Below are positions 23,219 through 35,300 of a DNA stretch of 64,000 nucleotides, piece by piece. Each line of letters begins with the position of its first letter. Within the stretch, counting starts at the first letter, position 1. The stretch spans positions 18,875,971 through 18,939,970 of the forward strand of contig OZ025257.1 of NCBI GenBank assembly GCA_964019135.1, given 5' to 3'. The stretch is from Arenicola marina. Its lineage: Eukaryota; Annelida; Polychaeta; Arenicolidae. The notes under the pieces are model-generated. The model did no database searches. It was not told where the DNA came from and was given only the letters and a program-made list of their open reading frames with translations. The translations under genes and the position numbers were made by a program.

Positions 23219-23588
23219 GTGACACCGCGGGGGGGGGGGGGGGGGGGGCTCCTCTCGCTAGCCAATCAGGAGCTCGCTCGGCGGCGGTCAGTCAGCCAGT
23301 CTGAGACGACGGCACGTGGGTTGGCGCAAGGGGGGCAGCGAAAAAGATGTAAAAAGCCACTGACACACATCCGGAGTTCAAACACTGTCTTGACGTGTGG
23401 TCAGGAAAGACGTGCGTATCCGGTGATAGAAAAGCGACAATCTTTGAACGGAAAGACACAAAACTTTGTGACTGACCACCGGCAATTTCCCGTCACGTTT
23501 ATAAAGCGGTTTTTTTGTGAGCGGAAAGTTTGGCGGAGTGTCCGATAGACAGTGTTGCAAACTTAAGATCTGTTGATTCCTTCCTCAG
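23219..23588 (+). promoter_or_regulatory. Possible promoter and 5' region of the ETS-family gene
   Basis: A G-run (23230-23248) is followed by GCCAATCAGG (23261-23270), a CCAAT box, and GC-rich sequence with CGGCGGCGG. The interval ends in the strong splice-acceptor-like TTGATTCCTTCCTCAG (23573-23588). Depending on whether that acceptor is used, this is promoter plus 5' UTR or the end of an intron. No upstream coding exon of the ETS gene was recognised here. Confidence 0.3.
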
Positions 23589-23659
23589 GGAAACACGCGA
23601 CATCCATCCAGCGACAAGAGAGTTGCTGTCTTTTGGCTCTGTTTGTACTTTATACCCAG

Positions 23660-23937
23660 CCGTCGCCAGCGACGAGATATCGATATGTATTCCTCTGGCT
23701 TCCTAACGACAGATCCGGACATCTGGAACCGCGACCACGTGGCTAGCTGGCTCCACTGGATCATGCGAGAGTACAACCTGTGCCTCAGTGACCTTGACCC
23801 TGGGAAGTTCGCCCATATGGACGGTCGGGATGTGTGTCGGATGGGAAAGGACAACCTGTGCCGGATGACGGGACACTACGCAGGCGAAATCCTCTACTCT
23901 CACCTCACCTTCATGCGGTCTCAGAACAAATATAGCT
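23660..23937 (+). CDS. ETS-family transcription factor, Pointed (SAM_PNT) domain exon, ERG/FLI1-like
   Basis: Encodes a Pointed domain, the helical protein-interaction module of ETS transcription factors. Numbered from the in-frame ATG at 23685, residues 9-29 read TDPDIWNRDHVASWLHWIMR (core), with W14, W22 and W25 at the conserved tryptophan positions. MDGRDVCRMGKDNL then matches the 'MDGKELCKM-KEDF' segment and ILYSHLTFMR the 'LLSHL-YLRE' helix of ERG and FLI1. The exon ends at 23937 before a perfect donor GTAAGT. Two acceptors are possible: TTATACCCAG ending 23659, or CTTCCTCAG ending 23588 (frame open from 23589). Translation could also begin in this exon at 23685. No ETS DNA-binding domain was found in the window, so this is a partial gene. 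Orthology (ERG/FLI1 rather than another ETS group) is judged from motif similarity. Confidence 0.85.
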
Positions 23938-26526
23938 GTAAGTAAGAGCACACTGTAAACAGATTTGTATATTTGTACTTAAAATATATGTATGGAGTGG
24001 TTATCCACTTGCTTCAGAGCATCTGTGATATCCAAAAATAATAATAGTATTGCATCTATATTAATATGATAATAACGTAGAATATTATACTTTTTTATAC
24101 AATATGACCATCTTGGTGAGAATCTGGTTGATTGGGTTGGTGAAGGGCAGCGGGAAGGCAGGGCTGGATCCAGGAATTTGAAAAGTGTGTGGGGGGCGGG
24201 GGGTTCATTGAAACTTGCGACCGGCTCTGAACAAAATTGCGACGGGGGGGTCCACGCCGCCTCAGATAGCGTTCTTCCTCAAAAGGAGGGGGGGGGGATC
24301 CACGCGTCAGATGGTCTAAATTTTGCATTGAACAACGGCATTCTGCCTCTAAAAGGGAGGGGAGGGCCGACCCCCCTGGACCCCCGACCTTGGAAAGGGG
24401 GGGGGGGTGCAGTTGTCTTTAGCCGAACTGTGGTCCCATCTCCAAATTGTAACTTCAGCATTTCAAGGCGACGCTCCTGCATTCTGTATTCGTCTCATGT
24501 ATATGCGTCGTCCACATGACGCAAGGATTAGTGTATGACCCTATGGACATATTGTAATGTCTCTACTGCAAGGCAATTGAAGCCATGCCATTGAATGAGC
24601 TTATGATTTAATGTTGTCAGTTTCTTTGACTAAAATAATGGTTAAAAAATTATATATTTCAAATTCTCATTTCAAAAGTCTTGGGTAAATACTATCCACG
24701 CCGCCTTGCCGCTACGTAATCTGAGGGGTTTAACTTTCGAAGATACTACGAAGCGCGCTACCTGCAACGTATTGTATGAAGTTAATCCGCATGCTGAGAG
24801 GTCAGCTCTCAAGTGGGACACTTCAAGAGGTTTTCGAGTGTCTGTATAAACATTTGACATCTTGAATTGGGCCAGGTCAAGAGGCCTCTTCACAAACGTA
24901 TTCATCCGCCGATGAAATTAATTCATCGGATTCCCGTGTCAATGCGCAAATATTGCCTCACGCTCGGCCCTCTCCGCCTACTTCCCCCACCCCCCCGCTT
25001 CACGCGCCCCTAACACAGGCGCCTGTGCCCCGAGTCTCAATACTGCCATTATATCTAGTAAGAAGAGTATTATGGCTATAGATGGCCTACTCTCCGTAAT
25101 GACCCATAACACCCCCCTCTTGGTTTCACTTCTCGCCGCACACGCGACGCACGACCGGTGGAGGGTCCTCGTCATTGTGAACGCACAAAGCGCACCTCTT
25201 CAAGCAGTGGAGAGTGTTTAGTCGAGCAAAAGGATTTTCTCACCTTTCGGGTTTTTTTAAGCCCGCGTCGACTGCCACCCTCGCGACCTGTCAAGATATC
25301 TGTCTCCTCAAACCTCCTCACTACTTTTAAAATTGCGCCGCTTTACGTCATAATACCCACTCATCAATGGGGAGTTCTGTTTCTCGATGCCCCCCCCCTC
25401 CCCCCATTCTCATAGTTTCCCCGTCCCGTCATCGTGCTATTATTTATTTCTGCTGTAAGATTACACATATATATGCCGCAAGTTGACACTATATACTTGG
25501 AGTGGTTAGATTAACACTGCGGTTAAAGCAGAATGTTATTCGAGTAGGGGATTAAGGACAAAATCACTTGGTATTGCTAGATGTCATCCAAAATTAACAA
25601 GTTAATGACGATATATATTAAGCCACGGTGGAAAAGGATTATTACGCCATCAGCTTACCTATTGTTGTGATTTCGCGATGTATCTGCTTGGCTTTACAAT
25701 TAATGTTTTTTTTAGTGTTTCTGTCTACCGCGTAACTTAGGAGTAACTCAGTAAAGTTAGTATATATATAATTTTTGCTTAAATATACAAACGATATAAA
25801 GGCACTGCATTTTTAACTTTCGTTACTGAGAAATAATGGTAAATTGATTAAACTCGCGTCAGTAAACTACGTCATTTGCGATGCACATTGTATAAACTTA
25901 CTGCACTACTCGGTACCCTAGTTTATCCGATGCGGCTGCATCGTCAATCGTTATATTTGTCAACAAGGTAGGCTTACGATAGCTGAGCATAGTTATTCAT
26001 TCGTGATTAATTAATTTGATAGCGGTTTTTTTGCGAGTAGCTTTCTTTGGGTGCAGTGCAGATTCATTGACGACATAACGTGTTTAAACAATGAGGGACC
26101 TATAGCTAGCACTTCAGGCATATAGAATATTTCTTCATCCATCTTAAAAAAATGCTCGTATACATGCGGTCCTTTTACTACCGCCAGCGCTACGAAAGGA
26201 AAAGGAAACACAATATTTTACCCCTTTAGGATGAACAAAAAATCCTTGGGACATGTCAGTTAATGAACCTATTCAGCACCTACTACAATGTATAACCTCT
26301 CCACCGACTGCGGGGAAATTGACCTCCCCAAGTTTGTCGTTTCCCTTTTGATTGATGCTAATTTCACCTCTTGACTGCACTGAACCGATATCCCCGTTAT
26401 AATGCCAAACCCAGTGCCTCGTGCTCGGTTGTAGACTTAGTGGGAGGTGGCTTGGGGGGGGGGGGGGGGAGGGGGGTTGTACAAGACGGCCTAGTAAGGA
26501 GGTCGGGAAGTGCGCGGTGGGGTGGG
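23938..26526. other. No recognisable exon (probable intron of the ETS-family gene, extent unknown)
   Basis: Begins with the GTAAGT donor. A G-rich/C-rich patch at 24150-24420 starts with GGGCTGGATCCAGGAATTTG, reminiscent of the CAGGGG element terminus, but no matching right end was found. Other sequence is AT-rich to mixed, with a G-rich run (26453-26476) leading into the gap. No exon with ETS-domain similarity was seen. Confidence 0.5.
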
Positions 26527-26726
26527 NNNNNNNNNNNNNNNNNNNNNNNNNNNNNNNNNNNNNNNNNNNNNNNNNNNNNNNNNNNNNNNNNNNNNNNNNN
26601 NNNNNNNNNNNNNNNNNNNNNNNNNNNNNNNNNNNNNNNNNNNNNNNNNNNNNNNNNNNNNNNNNNNNNNNNNNNNNNNNNNNNNNNNNNNNNNNNNNNN
26701 NNNNNNNNNNNNNNNNNNNNNNNNNN
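26527..26726. other. Assembly gap, 200 N
   Basis: Exactly 200 undetermined bases, preceded by a G-rich run that may have hindered assembly. Unlike the first gap, the two flanks do not resemble each other. Confidence 0.99.
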
Positions 26727-26861
26727 GGCATACGCTGATGGAGAGGGAGGAGGGGTTGGCCCAGGACTAGGGAGAGGGAGAGGGGAGAGGGGAGAGGGGA
26801 GAGATGGAGGAGGGAGGAGGGGATAAAGACACGCAGAGGATAATGAGGCCGCAATGAACCT

Positions 26862-26911
26862 ATGACGTCACACGTGGCGCACGGAAATGACGTCACACAT
26901 GGCGTACGGAA
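26862..26911 (+). repeat. 25-bp tandem duplication carrying CRE sites
   Basis: Two adjacent 25-bp units (26862 and 26887) both begin ATGACGTCACAC and end ACGGAA, differing at two positions (CGTGGCGC versus CATGGCGT). Each contains a full CRE palindrome TGACGTCA. It may be a regulatory duplication. No gene start was recognised next to it. Confidence 0.6.
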
Positions 26912-27329
26912 ATGAACAGGAAGAAATCAGTACCGAGGACGTCGGACAGCTCCCAGGCCTTGCGAATAACATCCATAATGACATGGCACGCAACCCCACA
27001 TCGCCACGACCATGGGAGGGCAACAACCAGAGGACACCCTACATACACATGGCTGGGTGAGCCTTTTATATCTTATAGCATTGGGAAATAATGGAAAATT
27101 CTCTTCCCATCCCCTCCCCCGCCCCCTACCGCCCCACGCTTTATCCCAAAGCGGAAGCCCCCCCTGTTGGTTTAAACATATTTTTATTTCACAACTTGAA
27201 AACAGGCAAGGCCTTGATGTTTATTTAAAGCGTTTAGTATTTCGATATATATAAGTACAGCTGTGAAGATTTCTACATTTGTATCGTAAGACATGATGGG
27301 TACCAAAAAGAAGTGTGCCTAGTGACATC
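26912..27329. other. No recognisable gene
   Basis: Mixed sequence between the CRE duplication and the minus-strand LINE remnant. A short plus-strand frame (27012-27254) has no recognisable domain. Confidence 0.5.
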
Positions 27330-29026
27330 GGGGTATGGTAACTATCTTTCCCATCAGTATTTCGCGCTCATTTGTGTATGTTGGACAGGAATAGAAAAAA
27401 TGAACGCTATCTTCGCTAGCAGCACCGCAGTTGCACCGCGGGCTGTCGACAAATGCATATGAAATAGATGAGCATTAAAGTACTGCAATCATCCTTAGAC
27501 ACGCGTGAATGACATTCGTCTTCCGACTTCCTAGATAATAAAGCTTCCTTAAACTGTGGACGTCTGTTTTCTTACAGAGTTGTCTTTTAAACTCATTGAA
27601 ATCGGTAGGTTGCTCGAATATGAACGGGCAGTTCGTTCCACCTTCTAATTGTACTGGGAACAAAAGAATTGTAAAACGTAGTGATCTTGCCCTGATAGGG
27701 TGTGACACTGTTTGTATTAGAGTTTCGTAGAGCATAGGAAGCTCTAGAATCGACCGTTGGCGGAATTAAATTAAACAGATATTCTGGAACTCTAGTATAC
27801 AATAGTTGTGAAACAGCAATAGTTTAAACCTCTCCCTTCGCGTGGCCAGAGTCTCCCATCCCAGTTCATTGTAAATATGGAGATGGCTGTATATTTAATA
27901 GCTCCACAAACCAACTACCCGCCCTCAGCTGCAGCGATTCTAATCGATCCGAGTCTGATTGCGAACAGCCGTCCCATACCACACAAGCATACTCCATTGA
28001 CGGTCTAATGAGCTTTTTTACATAATATCCAGGGACTACGACCCAACTTACCGTAATCGCGAGAGCATATCCACTCTTCTCATAACTTTATGATATATTT
28101 CATTAATGTGAGGAGACCAAGATAATTTGCTGTTTAGCGTTAGTCCGAGATGTTATGATCATGGATGACCTACAGTCTCTGTGAACCCATGCATAACTCC
28201 ATCTGTGTGTCAGATAAATATATTGGATATTACCATAGCCTTTGTTTTCGAGGCATTAAATGTAACAAACCATTTGTCAGCCCAGCATTCTAATTTCAAT
28301 AAATCTTCAGATAAAATATCATTGCTATCAATATTGTCCCCTGAGATAATATAAAGTGTGGTGTCATCTGCGAACAGCCGTATGTTGGATTCCAGACCTT
28401 CAGTTATGTCATTTTATATAGATAAGAAATAATAGCGGTCCGAGAACTGAACCCTGTGGTACCCCCGCATTTATAAGACCCCACTCGGACGCCTCAGCCT
28501 TGATGGTAACCCTCTGATATCGATCCCTCATATAGTCCTCATACCAACAAAGTAAATTGCCAGATATACCTATACCGCTTAATTTCTTCAGGAGACCTTT
28601 ATTCATACCCTATCAAACGCTTTGGATATATCACAAAATACAACTTTAACATCTTTCTTCTTATCCAACGCTTCACTAAAAACATGATACAATTCCGCTA
28701 GTTGATTGACTGTACTATCTCCGGGGATAAATCCTGATTGGAATCTACACAATATGTCGTTGTCGCGAAGGTAGTTGAAAGTATGTTCTAAATATAATGC
28801 GTTCGAGTAACTTCCCGGTGCAACTAAGAGAGATATAGGACGGTAATTGCTTACATGACTACGACTTCCTTTCTTGTAAATGGGAACTACATTCGCTCTT
28901 TTCCATAAAACTGGCATTCTACCATTCAAAAAGACACATATTAAAAAGTTTCATAATGGTTTACATATGGTCGAGCCAGCCTCCTCTAACATTTTAGGGC
29001 TAATTCCATCGTAACCGCTCGCTTTG
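27330..29026 (-). pseudogene. Decayed non-LTR retrotransposon, RT domain to C-terminus (Jockey/CR1-type)
   Basis: Reading the minus strand from 29026, frames give KASGYDGISPKMLEEAG, then WKRANVVPIYKKGSRS and NYRPISLL. The reverse-transcriptase palm follows: CDISKAFDRV, GVPQGSVLGPLLFLIYI and catalytic FADD near 28360. C-terminal blocks come next: LNSKLSWSPHINEIYHKV, ELGWETLATRRERF, FYNSFVPSTIRRWNELPV and a zinc-knuckle motif C-x-C-x8-H-x4-C (CNCGAASEDSVHFFYSC) near 27390-27440. Several stops and frameshifts separate the blocks, so it cannot encode an active enzyme. The order is that of Jockey/CR1/L2-group LINEs. It is missing the endonuclease half: the LINE match stops abruptly at a SINE-like sequence near 29027. 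Confidence 0.88.
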
Positions 29027-29215
29027 CCCCCCCTGGTTGAGTTGGTAACAAACTGAGCTGCGAATCAACAGGTCCTGGGTTCGCTCCATGTTCGAGATAT
29101 GTTTCATCGGATGTATTGGCCAAGTTTCGTCTTCACGTGCACGAAAGTGGCTGGAAACATGATCAGCGTGGTGGGCATAGGCTGAAGAATTCGCTACGGA
29201 TGCTCTCTTTGCTGG
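29027..29215 (+). mobile_element. tRNA-derived SINE
   Basis: Contains an A box TGGTTGAGTTGG (29035-29046) and a B box GGTTCGCTCC (29079-29088) about 32 bp apart, the spacing of a tRNA-type RNA polymerase III promoter. A non-tRNA body follows (GTTTCATCGG to GGCATAGGC). It abuts the 5' end of the minus-strand LINE remnant. The right boundary and tail are uncertain. Confidence 0.55.
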
Positions 29216-30716
29216 ATATCAGTTATTTAATTCCTTGCTAATTATGTTACAAATATTAGTTTAGTCACTAACCATAGTATAAAGCTATACTGCTAATATT
29301 ATTATATGATTTATGATATAAAATATGTAAAGCATTTTTTTTATCTGATTTAAAAATAGTAGCTCTAATTAAAATTATCTGGTTTTAACTATTGATATGC
29401 AAAATATATATTTTATATATTGCAGTTTAACATTTAACAGACTATTTACAACTGACAAGTTAAATAACGACCTGGTGGTATTTACCGTGAGTGTTTTCCT
29501 GCGCAATTCTCTTTAAAAATAGACGAACCCTCCAGCCGCCTCTATATCTGCTGCACCCCCCCCCCCCCCCGCCGCCCCGCCCCGCCTCTCGCCACATCAC
29601 ACCCCTCTCCACTTACGCCCACCCCCGTCCACCCGGCTGGACCGCCCCCTGGGGCGCCGCCACCTAGCCACACCCATAACTATGGCGACGCGGTCCTCCC
29701 TTGATCCGGAGGGAGCCGCTAACACAACATGATGAGCGACAGCATTCCGACCACGGACTGGACTGGGCCTCAAATTACAGCCAGTCGATGATAGGGGGGT
29801 GGGGTGGGGAGGGGGGGGGAGGGAGGAAGCGGAGGGGAGGGGGAGGGGAGGGGTAGGGTGGCAGGGAAGAGGAGAGAGAAGGATATGGAGAGAGGAGGGG
29901 ATAGAGGAGAGGAGGGGAGAAGATGGGATGGGAGGGGAGGAGATGGAGGGGAGGAGATTGGAGGGGCGGAGATGGTAGGGGAGGAGATGGCGTGGCGGAT
30001 GGGGTGACTGGACTCTGGGCTCCCCCCCCCCCCTTCCCCCTCCGACCCCCCCCCCCCCCCGCCGTCCCCAATGATGATGAAAGGCCTCCGCTCTCCTTCC
30101 CGCTAACGACCCGGGTCTACACCGACAGAAGTCAGTGAATTTGTGACGGATTTCCGGCCTCGATCGCGGCTTGGCGCCTGGCCGGCTTGGGGGGGGGGGG
30201 GGGGGTTCGGGGGGGTTTTCATGACGGGGTGGGGCTACGAGGGTGGCGGGGCGCTAGGTGGATGGAGGGCGTGGGGATCTTAGAGCTATCGGGCGGAGCA
30301 GGAGGCCCTGCTCCGGAAAGCACCACAGACGCAGGATGCGCGACGACGGAAGGGAGGGAAAAAGGAGTTCTCTGTTTCCGGTGTCGGACGGGAGTGAGAC
30401 GCCCCAAGTTGAAGGTCACGTCACGCGTGTAGTGGGATGGGGGCCGGGTCACGTGACCGCTGTAAGGGGATGACGCTGGGTGTCCGGGTGTGCGTGGAGA
30501 CAGGGATGTGGACGGGAGAAGGGAGGGTGGGGGGGGGGGTATTAGAGTAAGGGAAATAGCGGCCCACGTCGCCAGAATTTTAATAAAGGGTTTTTGTTGT
30601 AGTTCACAAGGGGATGGGCCTGAGGTTAGCGGTGGAGGTGGTCTTGTCGGTGGGGGTGGCGGGGGGGGGGGGGGGGCGGGGTGAGATTAGGGGTACAGGT
30701 GATGCGCTGTCTAGAT
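29216..30716. repeat. AT-rich sequence then purine-rich low-complexity sequence; no gene
   Basis: 29230-29500 is AT-rich. 29550-29640 is C-rich. 29790-30060 is GGGGA-rich purine sequence with G- and C-runs, and 30190-30210 and 30660-30676 are G-runs. Open frames on either strand are compositional. Confidence 0.6.
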
Positions 30717-30909
30717 GGTTGGTTGGTTGGTTGCATATCCAGGACGCTTTAACCACTTTTGGTCATATCGCGTCAATGGGAGAAGGAAGGGAGAGTGGAG
30801 CCATGACCCCGGGGGTAACCCCCTACACTTTGCGAAGAAATACATTGGGATCTTTATCCTGCGACGAGTACGATACGAGCGCTCTAACCCACTGAGCTAA
30901 CGGGCCGAC
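30717..30909 (-). mobile_element. tRNA-Ile-like SINE with AACC tail
   Basis: Read on the minus strand, it starts GTCGGCCCGTTAGCTCAGTG, closely resembling the 5' half of an animal tRNA-Ile. The A box TAGCTCAGTGGG is perfect (30888-30899). The T-arm region has decayed (CAGGATAAAGATCCC), so the B box is weak. A body follows with AGGGGGTTACCCCCGGGGTC and GACGCGATATGACC, and the element ends in an (AACC)n tail (30717-30733). A truncated relative lies at 20674-20795, confirming a dispersed family. Confidence 0.75.
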
Positions 30910-32303
30910 CCCCGCTGTCTACAAAGTGACTCTCTAGTTATCAGTGTTTCAGATTGCGAAGGAAATCACTCTCCCATTAAGCCACCCTCCACCATTCCTC
31001 CCCCACCAAACGCGTCCTCAAACTATATGTTTGTCGGTCTCCCAAATGAAAAGTAATGAAACACTCCCAATAATAAGATGTCTCCGGATACTGCTCAAAA
31101 CCCTATCAGGACAAACGTCCTGCCGGATAAAAGCTTCTGGAGCATAGCAGATCCTGCCTCCAAGAAAAAAAATTGTAATAAATAAATATTAATATTAATA
31201 AATAATACTTACACAAAAGAAACAAAATGAATAAAGAAGTAAAACACTGCAAAAAGGTTTCCCTCTGGATGGGGAGCGGGGGGGGGGGGGCTGGGGGTGA
31301 GGGGGGGGACATAGGGCAGGACCGGGGGCAGGGCTTAAGGGAGTGAGGGTTATCTGTGGGGTCCGGGGGCGGTCGCTGGTGGTGTCCGCGGGTAAAAACC
31401 CTTGGAGCCATGTGACATGTAAGGTAAAGCGAGGGCAAACAGAGGCAGGGGGCGCCCCGACAGGAAGGGCGGTAGGTGGCGCTAGGAAATGGGAGCGGCG
31501 GGACGCCGAGGCCCTCTCACCCTGCCCGCCATGTATAATAATCGCACGTTCCCTTCGGCGACTTACAATGGAGGTAATAAAGGGCTGGGCTGCATGCTAA
31601 AAGCCCCCGAGGGGGTGATGGGCCGGGTAGGGACGGGTGCTCCTGTGTGGTGGGGGTGTGGGGGTGGAGCGGTGACGTGGTGTTGGGGAGGGGATGTGGT
31701 GGGTATGGTTCGGAAGGGTAAGGGTGGGGCGATGGCGGCGCAAGGTGGGGTGTGGTGGGGTGAGGGGGGGCCGATTGATGCTATGGAGATGATATGCCAT
31801 AGTCGGTCTTGGGGGAGAGGGTGGTATGCTAGGGACGGTGGCGGGAGGAAGGTGCGGGAAGAGGGGAGGGGAGTGTATGAGGGGAGGGGGGGCGGAGTAT
31901 CAGAGGAGTATCAGACCATGCCACGTCACCCCTGGCAAGCATATCGGCAACCAGACCCTCCCCCACACGCACCCAGCGCCCGCCCTTCTCCACCCCACCC
32001 CCCCTCCCTCGCTGAACGCAAGCACCCAGAGTGGCATGCACCCCTCCCACCTACACACCTACCTCCCTCCCGGTTATAATCAATTTCACTCGTCACCGCT
32101 GTCTCAGACAAGAATGATACCCCACCCCCCCACCCACACCCCCACCACACTCCCAGCTACCCATTACCAAACCAAAGCAACAATTGAGACTCCACCCAAC
32201 CTTCTCGTCCTAATTAGGTCAGGTCGTAGACCAGGGACGCAAACTGCTTGTCCAATGTGTCATCTAACAATCCTAATTAGTCCCTTACTGATGTGCGTGT
32301 CGC
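30910..32303. other. No recognisable gene
   Basis: Mixed sequence with G-runs (31276-31290), G-rich sequence at 31610-31900 and C-rich sequence at 31960-32160. The long frames here are compositional or continue into the 14-bp array. Confidence 0.55.
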
Positions 32304-35300
32304 CCTCTGTGATCCTCTGTCTCTGGTCCTCCGTCTCTGGTCCTCTGTCTCTGGTCCTCTGTCTCTGGTCCTCTATCTCTGGTCCTCTGTCTCTGGTCCT
32401 CTGTCTCTGGTCCTCTGTCTCTGGTCCTCTGTCTCTGGTCCTCTGTCTCTGGTCCTCCGTCTCTGGTCCTCTGACTCTGGTCCTCTGTCTCTGGTCCTCT
32501 ATCTCTGGTCCTCTCTCTCTGATCCTCTGTTTTTTGTTCTTCTGTCTCTGGTCCTGTGTCTCTGGTCCTGTGTCTCTGGTCCTGTGTCTCTGGTCCTCTG
32601 TCTCTGGTCCTCTGTCTCTGGTCCTCTGTCTCTGGCCCTCTGTCTCTGGTCCTCTGTCTCTGGTCCTCTGTCTCTGGTCCTCTGTCTCTGGTCCTCTGTC
32701 TCTGGTCCTCTGTCTCTGGCCCTCTGTCTCTGGTCCTCTGTCTCTGGTCCTCTGTCTCTGGTCCTCTGTCTCTGGTCCTCTATCTCTGGTCCTCTGTCTC
32801 TGGTCCTCTGTCTCTGGTCCTCTGTCTCTGGTCCTGTGTCTCTGGTCCTCTGTCTCTGGTCCTCCGTCTCTGGTCCTCTGACTCTGGTCCTCTGTCTCTG
32901 GTCCTCTATCTCTGGTCCTCTCTCTCTGATCCTCTGTTTTTTGTTCTTCTGTCTCTGGTCCTGTGTCTCTGGTCCTGTGTCTCTGGTCCTCTGTCTCTGG
33001 TCCTCTGTCTCTGGTCCTCTGTCTCTGGTCCTCTGTCTCTGGCCCTCTGTCTCTGGTCCTCTGTCTCTGGTCCTCTGTCTCTGGTCCTCTGTCTCTGGTC
33101 CTCTGTCTCTGGTCCTCTGTCTCTGGTCCTCTGTCTCTGGTCCTCTGTCTCGGGTCCTCTCTCTGGTCCTCGGTCTCTGGTCCTCTGTCTGTGGTCCTCT
33201 GTCTCAGGTCGGTCTCTGGTCCTCTGTCTCTGGTCCTCTGTCTCTGGTCCTCTATCTCTGGTCCTCTGTCTCTGGTCCTCTGTCTCTGGTCCTCTGTATC
33301 TGGTCCTCTGTCTCTGGTCCTCTATCTCTGGTCCTCTGTCTCTGGTCCTCTGTCTCTGGTCCTCTGTCTCTGGTCCTCTGTCTCTGGTCCTCTGTCTCGG
33401 GTCCTCTCTCTGGTCCTCGGTCTCTGGTCCTCTGTCTGTGGTCCTCTGTCTCTGGTCGGTCTCTGGTCCTCTGTCTCTGGTCCTCTGTCTCTGTTCCTCT
33501 GACTCCCGGGCCCTCTGTCTCTGGTCCTCTGTCTCTGGTCCTCTGTCTCTGGTCCTCTGTCTCTGGTCCTCTGTCTCTGGTCCTCTGTCTCTGGCCCTCT
33601 GTCTCTGGTCCTCTGTCTCTGGTCCTCTGTCTCTGGTCCTCTGTCTCTGGTCCTCTATCTCTGGTCCTCTGTCTCTGGTCCTCTGTCTCTGGTCCTCTGT
33701 CTCTGGTCCTGTGTCTCTGGTCCTCTGTCTCTGGTCCTCCGTCTCTGGTCCTCTGACTCTGGTCCTCTGTCTCTGGTCCTCTATCTCTGGTCCTCTCTCT
33801 CTGATCCTCTGTTTTTTGTTCTTCTGTCTCTGGTCCTGTGTCTCTGGTCCTGTGTCTCTGGTCCTCTGTCTCTGGTCCTCTGTCTCTGGTCCTCTGTCTC
33901 TGGTCCTCTGTCTCTGGCCCTCTGTCTCTGGTCCTCTGTCTCTGGTCCTCTGTCTCTGGTCCTCTGTCTCTGGTCCTCTGTCTCTGGTCCTCTGTCTCTG
34001 GTCCTCTGTCTCTGGTCCTCTGTCTCGGGTCCTCTCTCTGGTCCTCGGTCTCTGGTCCTCTGTCTGTGGTCCTCTGTCTCAGGTCGGTCTCTGGTCCTCT
34101 GTCTCTGGTCCTCTGTCTCTGGTCCTCTATCTCTGGTCCTCTGTCTCTGGTCCTCTGTCTCTGGTCCTCTGTATCTGGTCCTCTGTCTCTGGTCCTCTAT
34201 CTCTGGTCCTCTGTCTCTGGTCCTCTGTCTCTGGTCCTCTGTCTCTGGTCCTCTGTCTCTGGTCCTCTGTCTCGGGTCCTCTCTCTGGTCCTCGGTCTCT
34301 GGTCCTCTGTCTGTGGTCCTCTGTCTCTGGTCGGTCTCTGGTCCTCTGTCTCTGGTCCTCTGTCTCTGTTCCTCTGACTCCCGGGCCCTCTGTCTCTGGT
34401 CCTCTGTCTCTGGTCCTCTGTCTCTGGTCCTGTGTCTCTGGTCCTCTGTCTCGGGTCCTCTCTCTGGTCCTCGGTCTCTGGTCCTCTGTCTGTGGTCCTC
34501 TGTCTCTGGTCGGTCTCTGATCCTTTGTCTCTGGTCTTCTGTCTCTGGTCCGCTGTCTCGGGTCCTCTCTCTGGTCCTCGGTCTCTGGTCCTCTGTCTGT
34601 GGTCCTCTGTCTCAGGTCGGTCTCTGGTCCTCTGTCTCTGGTCCTCTGTCTCTGGTCCTCTATCTCTGGTCCTCTGTCTCTGGTCCTCTGTCTCTGGTCC
34701 TCTGTATCTGGTCCTCTGTCTCTGGTCCTCTATCTCTGGTCCTCTGTCTCTGGTCCTCTGTCTCTGGTCCTCTGTCTCTGGTCCTCTGTCTCTGGTCCTC
34801 TGTCTCGGGTCCTCTCTCTGGTCCTCGGTCTCTGGTCCTCTGTCTGTGGTCCTCTGTCTCTGGTCGGTCTCTGGTCCTCTGTCTCTGGTCCTCTGTCTCT
34901 GTTCCTCTGACTCCCGGGCCCTCTGTCTCTGGTCCTCTGTCTCTGGTCCTCTGTCTCTGGTCCTGTGTCTCTGGTCCTCTGTCTCGGGTCCTCTCTCTGG
35001 TCCTCGGTCTCTGGTCCTCTGTCTGTGGTCCTCTGTCTCTGGTCGGTCTCTGGTCCTTTGTCTCTGGTCCTCTGTCTCTGGTCCGCTGTCTCTGGTCCTC
35101 TGTCTCTGCTCCTCTGTCTCTGGTCCTCTGTCTCTGGTCCTCTCTCTCTGGTCTTCTCTCTCTGGTCCTCCGTCTCTGGTCCTTTGTCTCGGGTCCTGTA
35201 TCTCTGGTCCTCTGTCTCTGGTCCTCATGTCTCTGGTCCACTGTCTCTGGTCCTCTGTCTCTTGTCCTCTGTTTCTGGTCCTCTGTCTCTGGTCCTCTGT

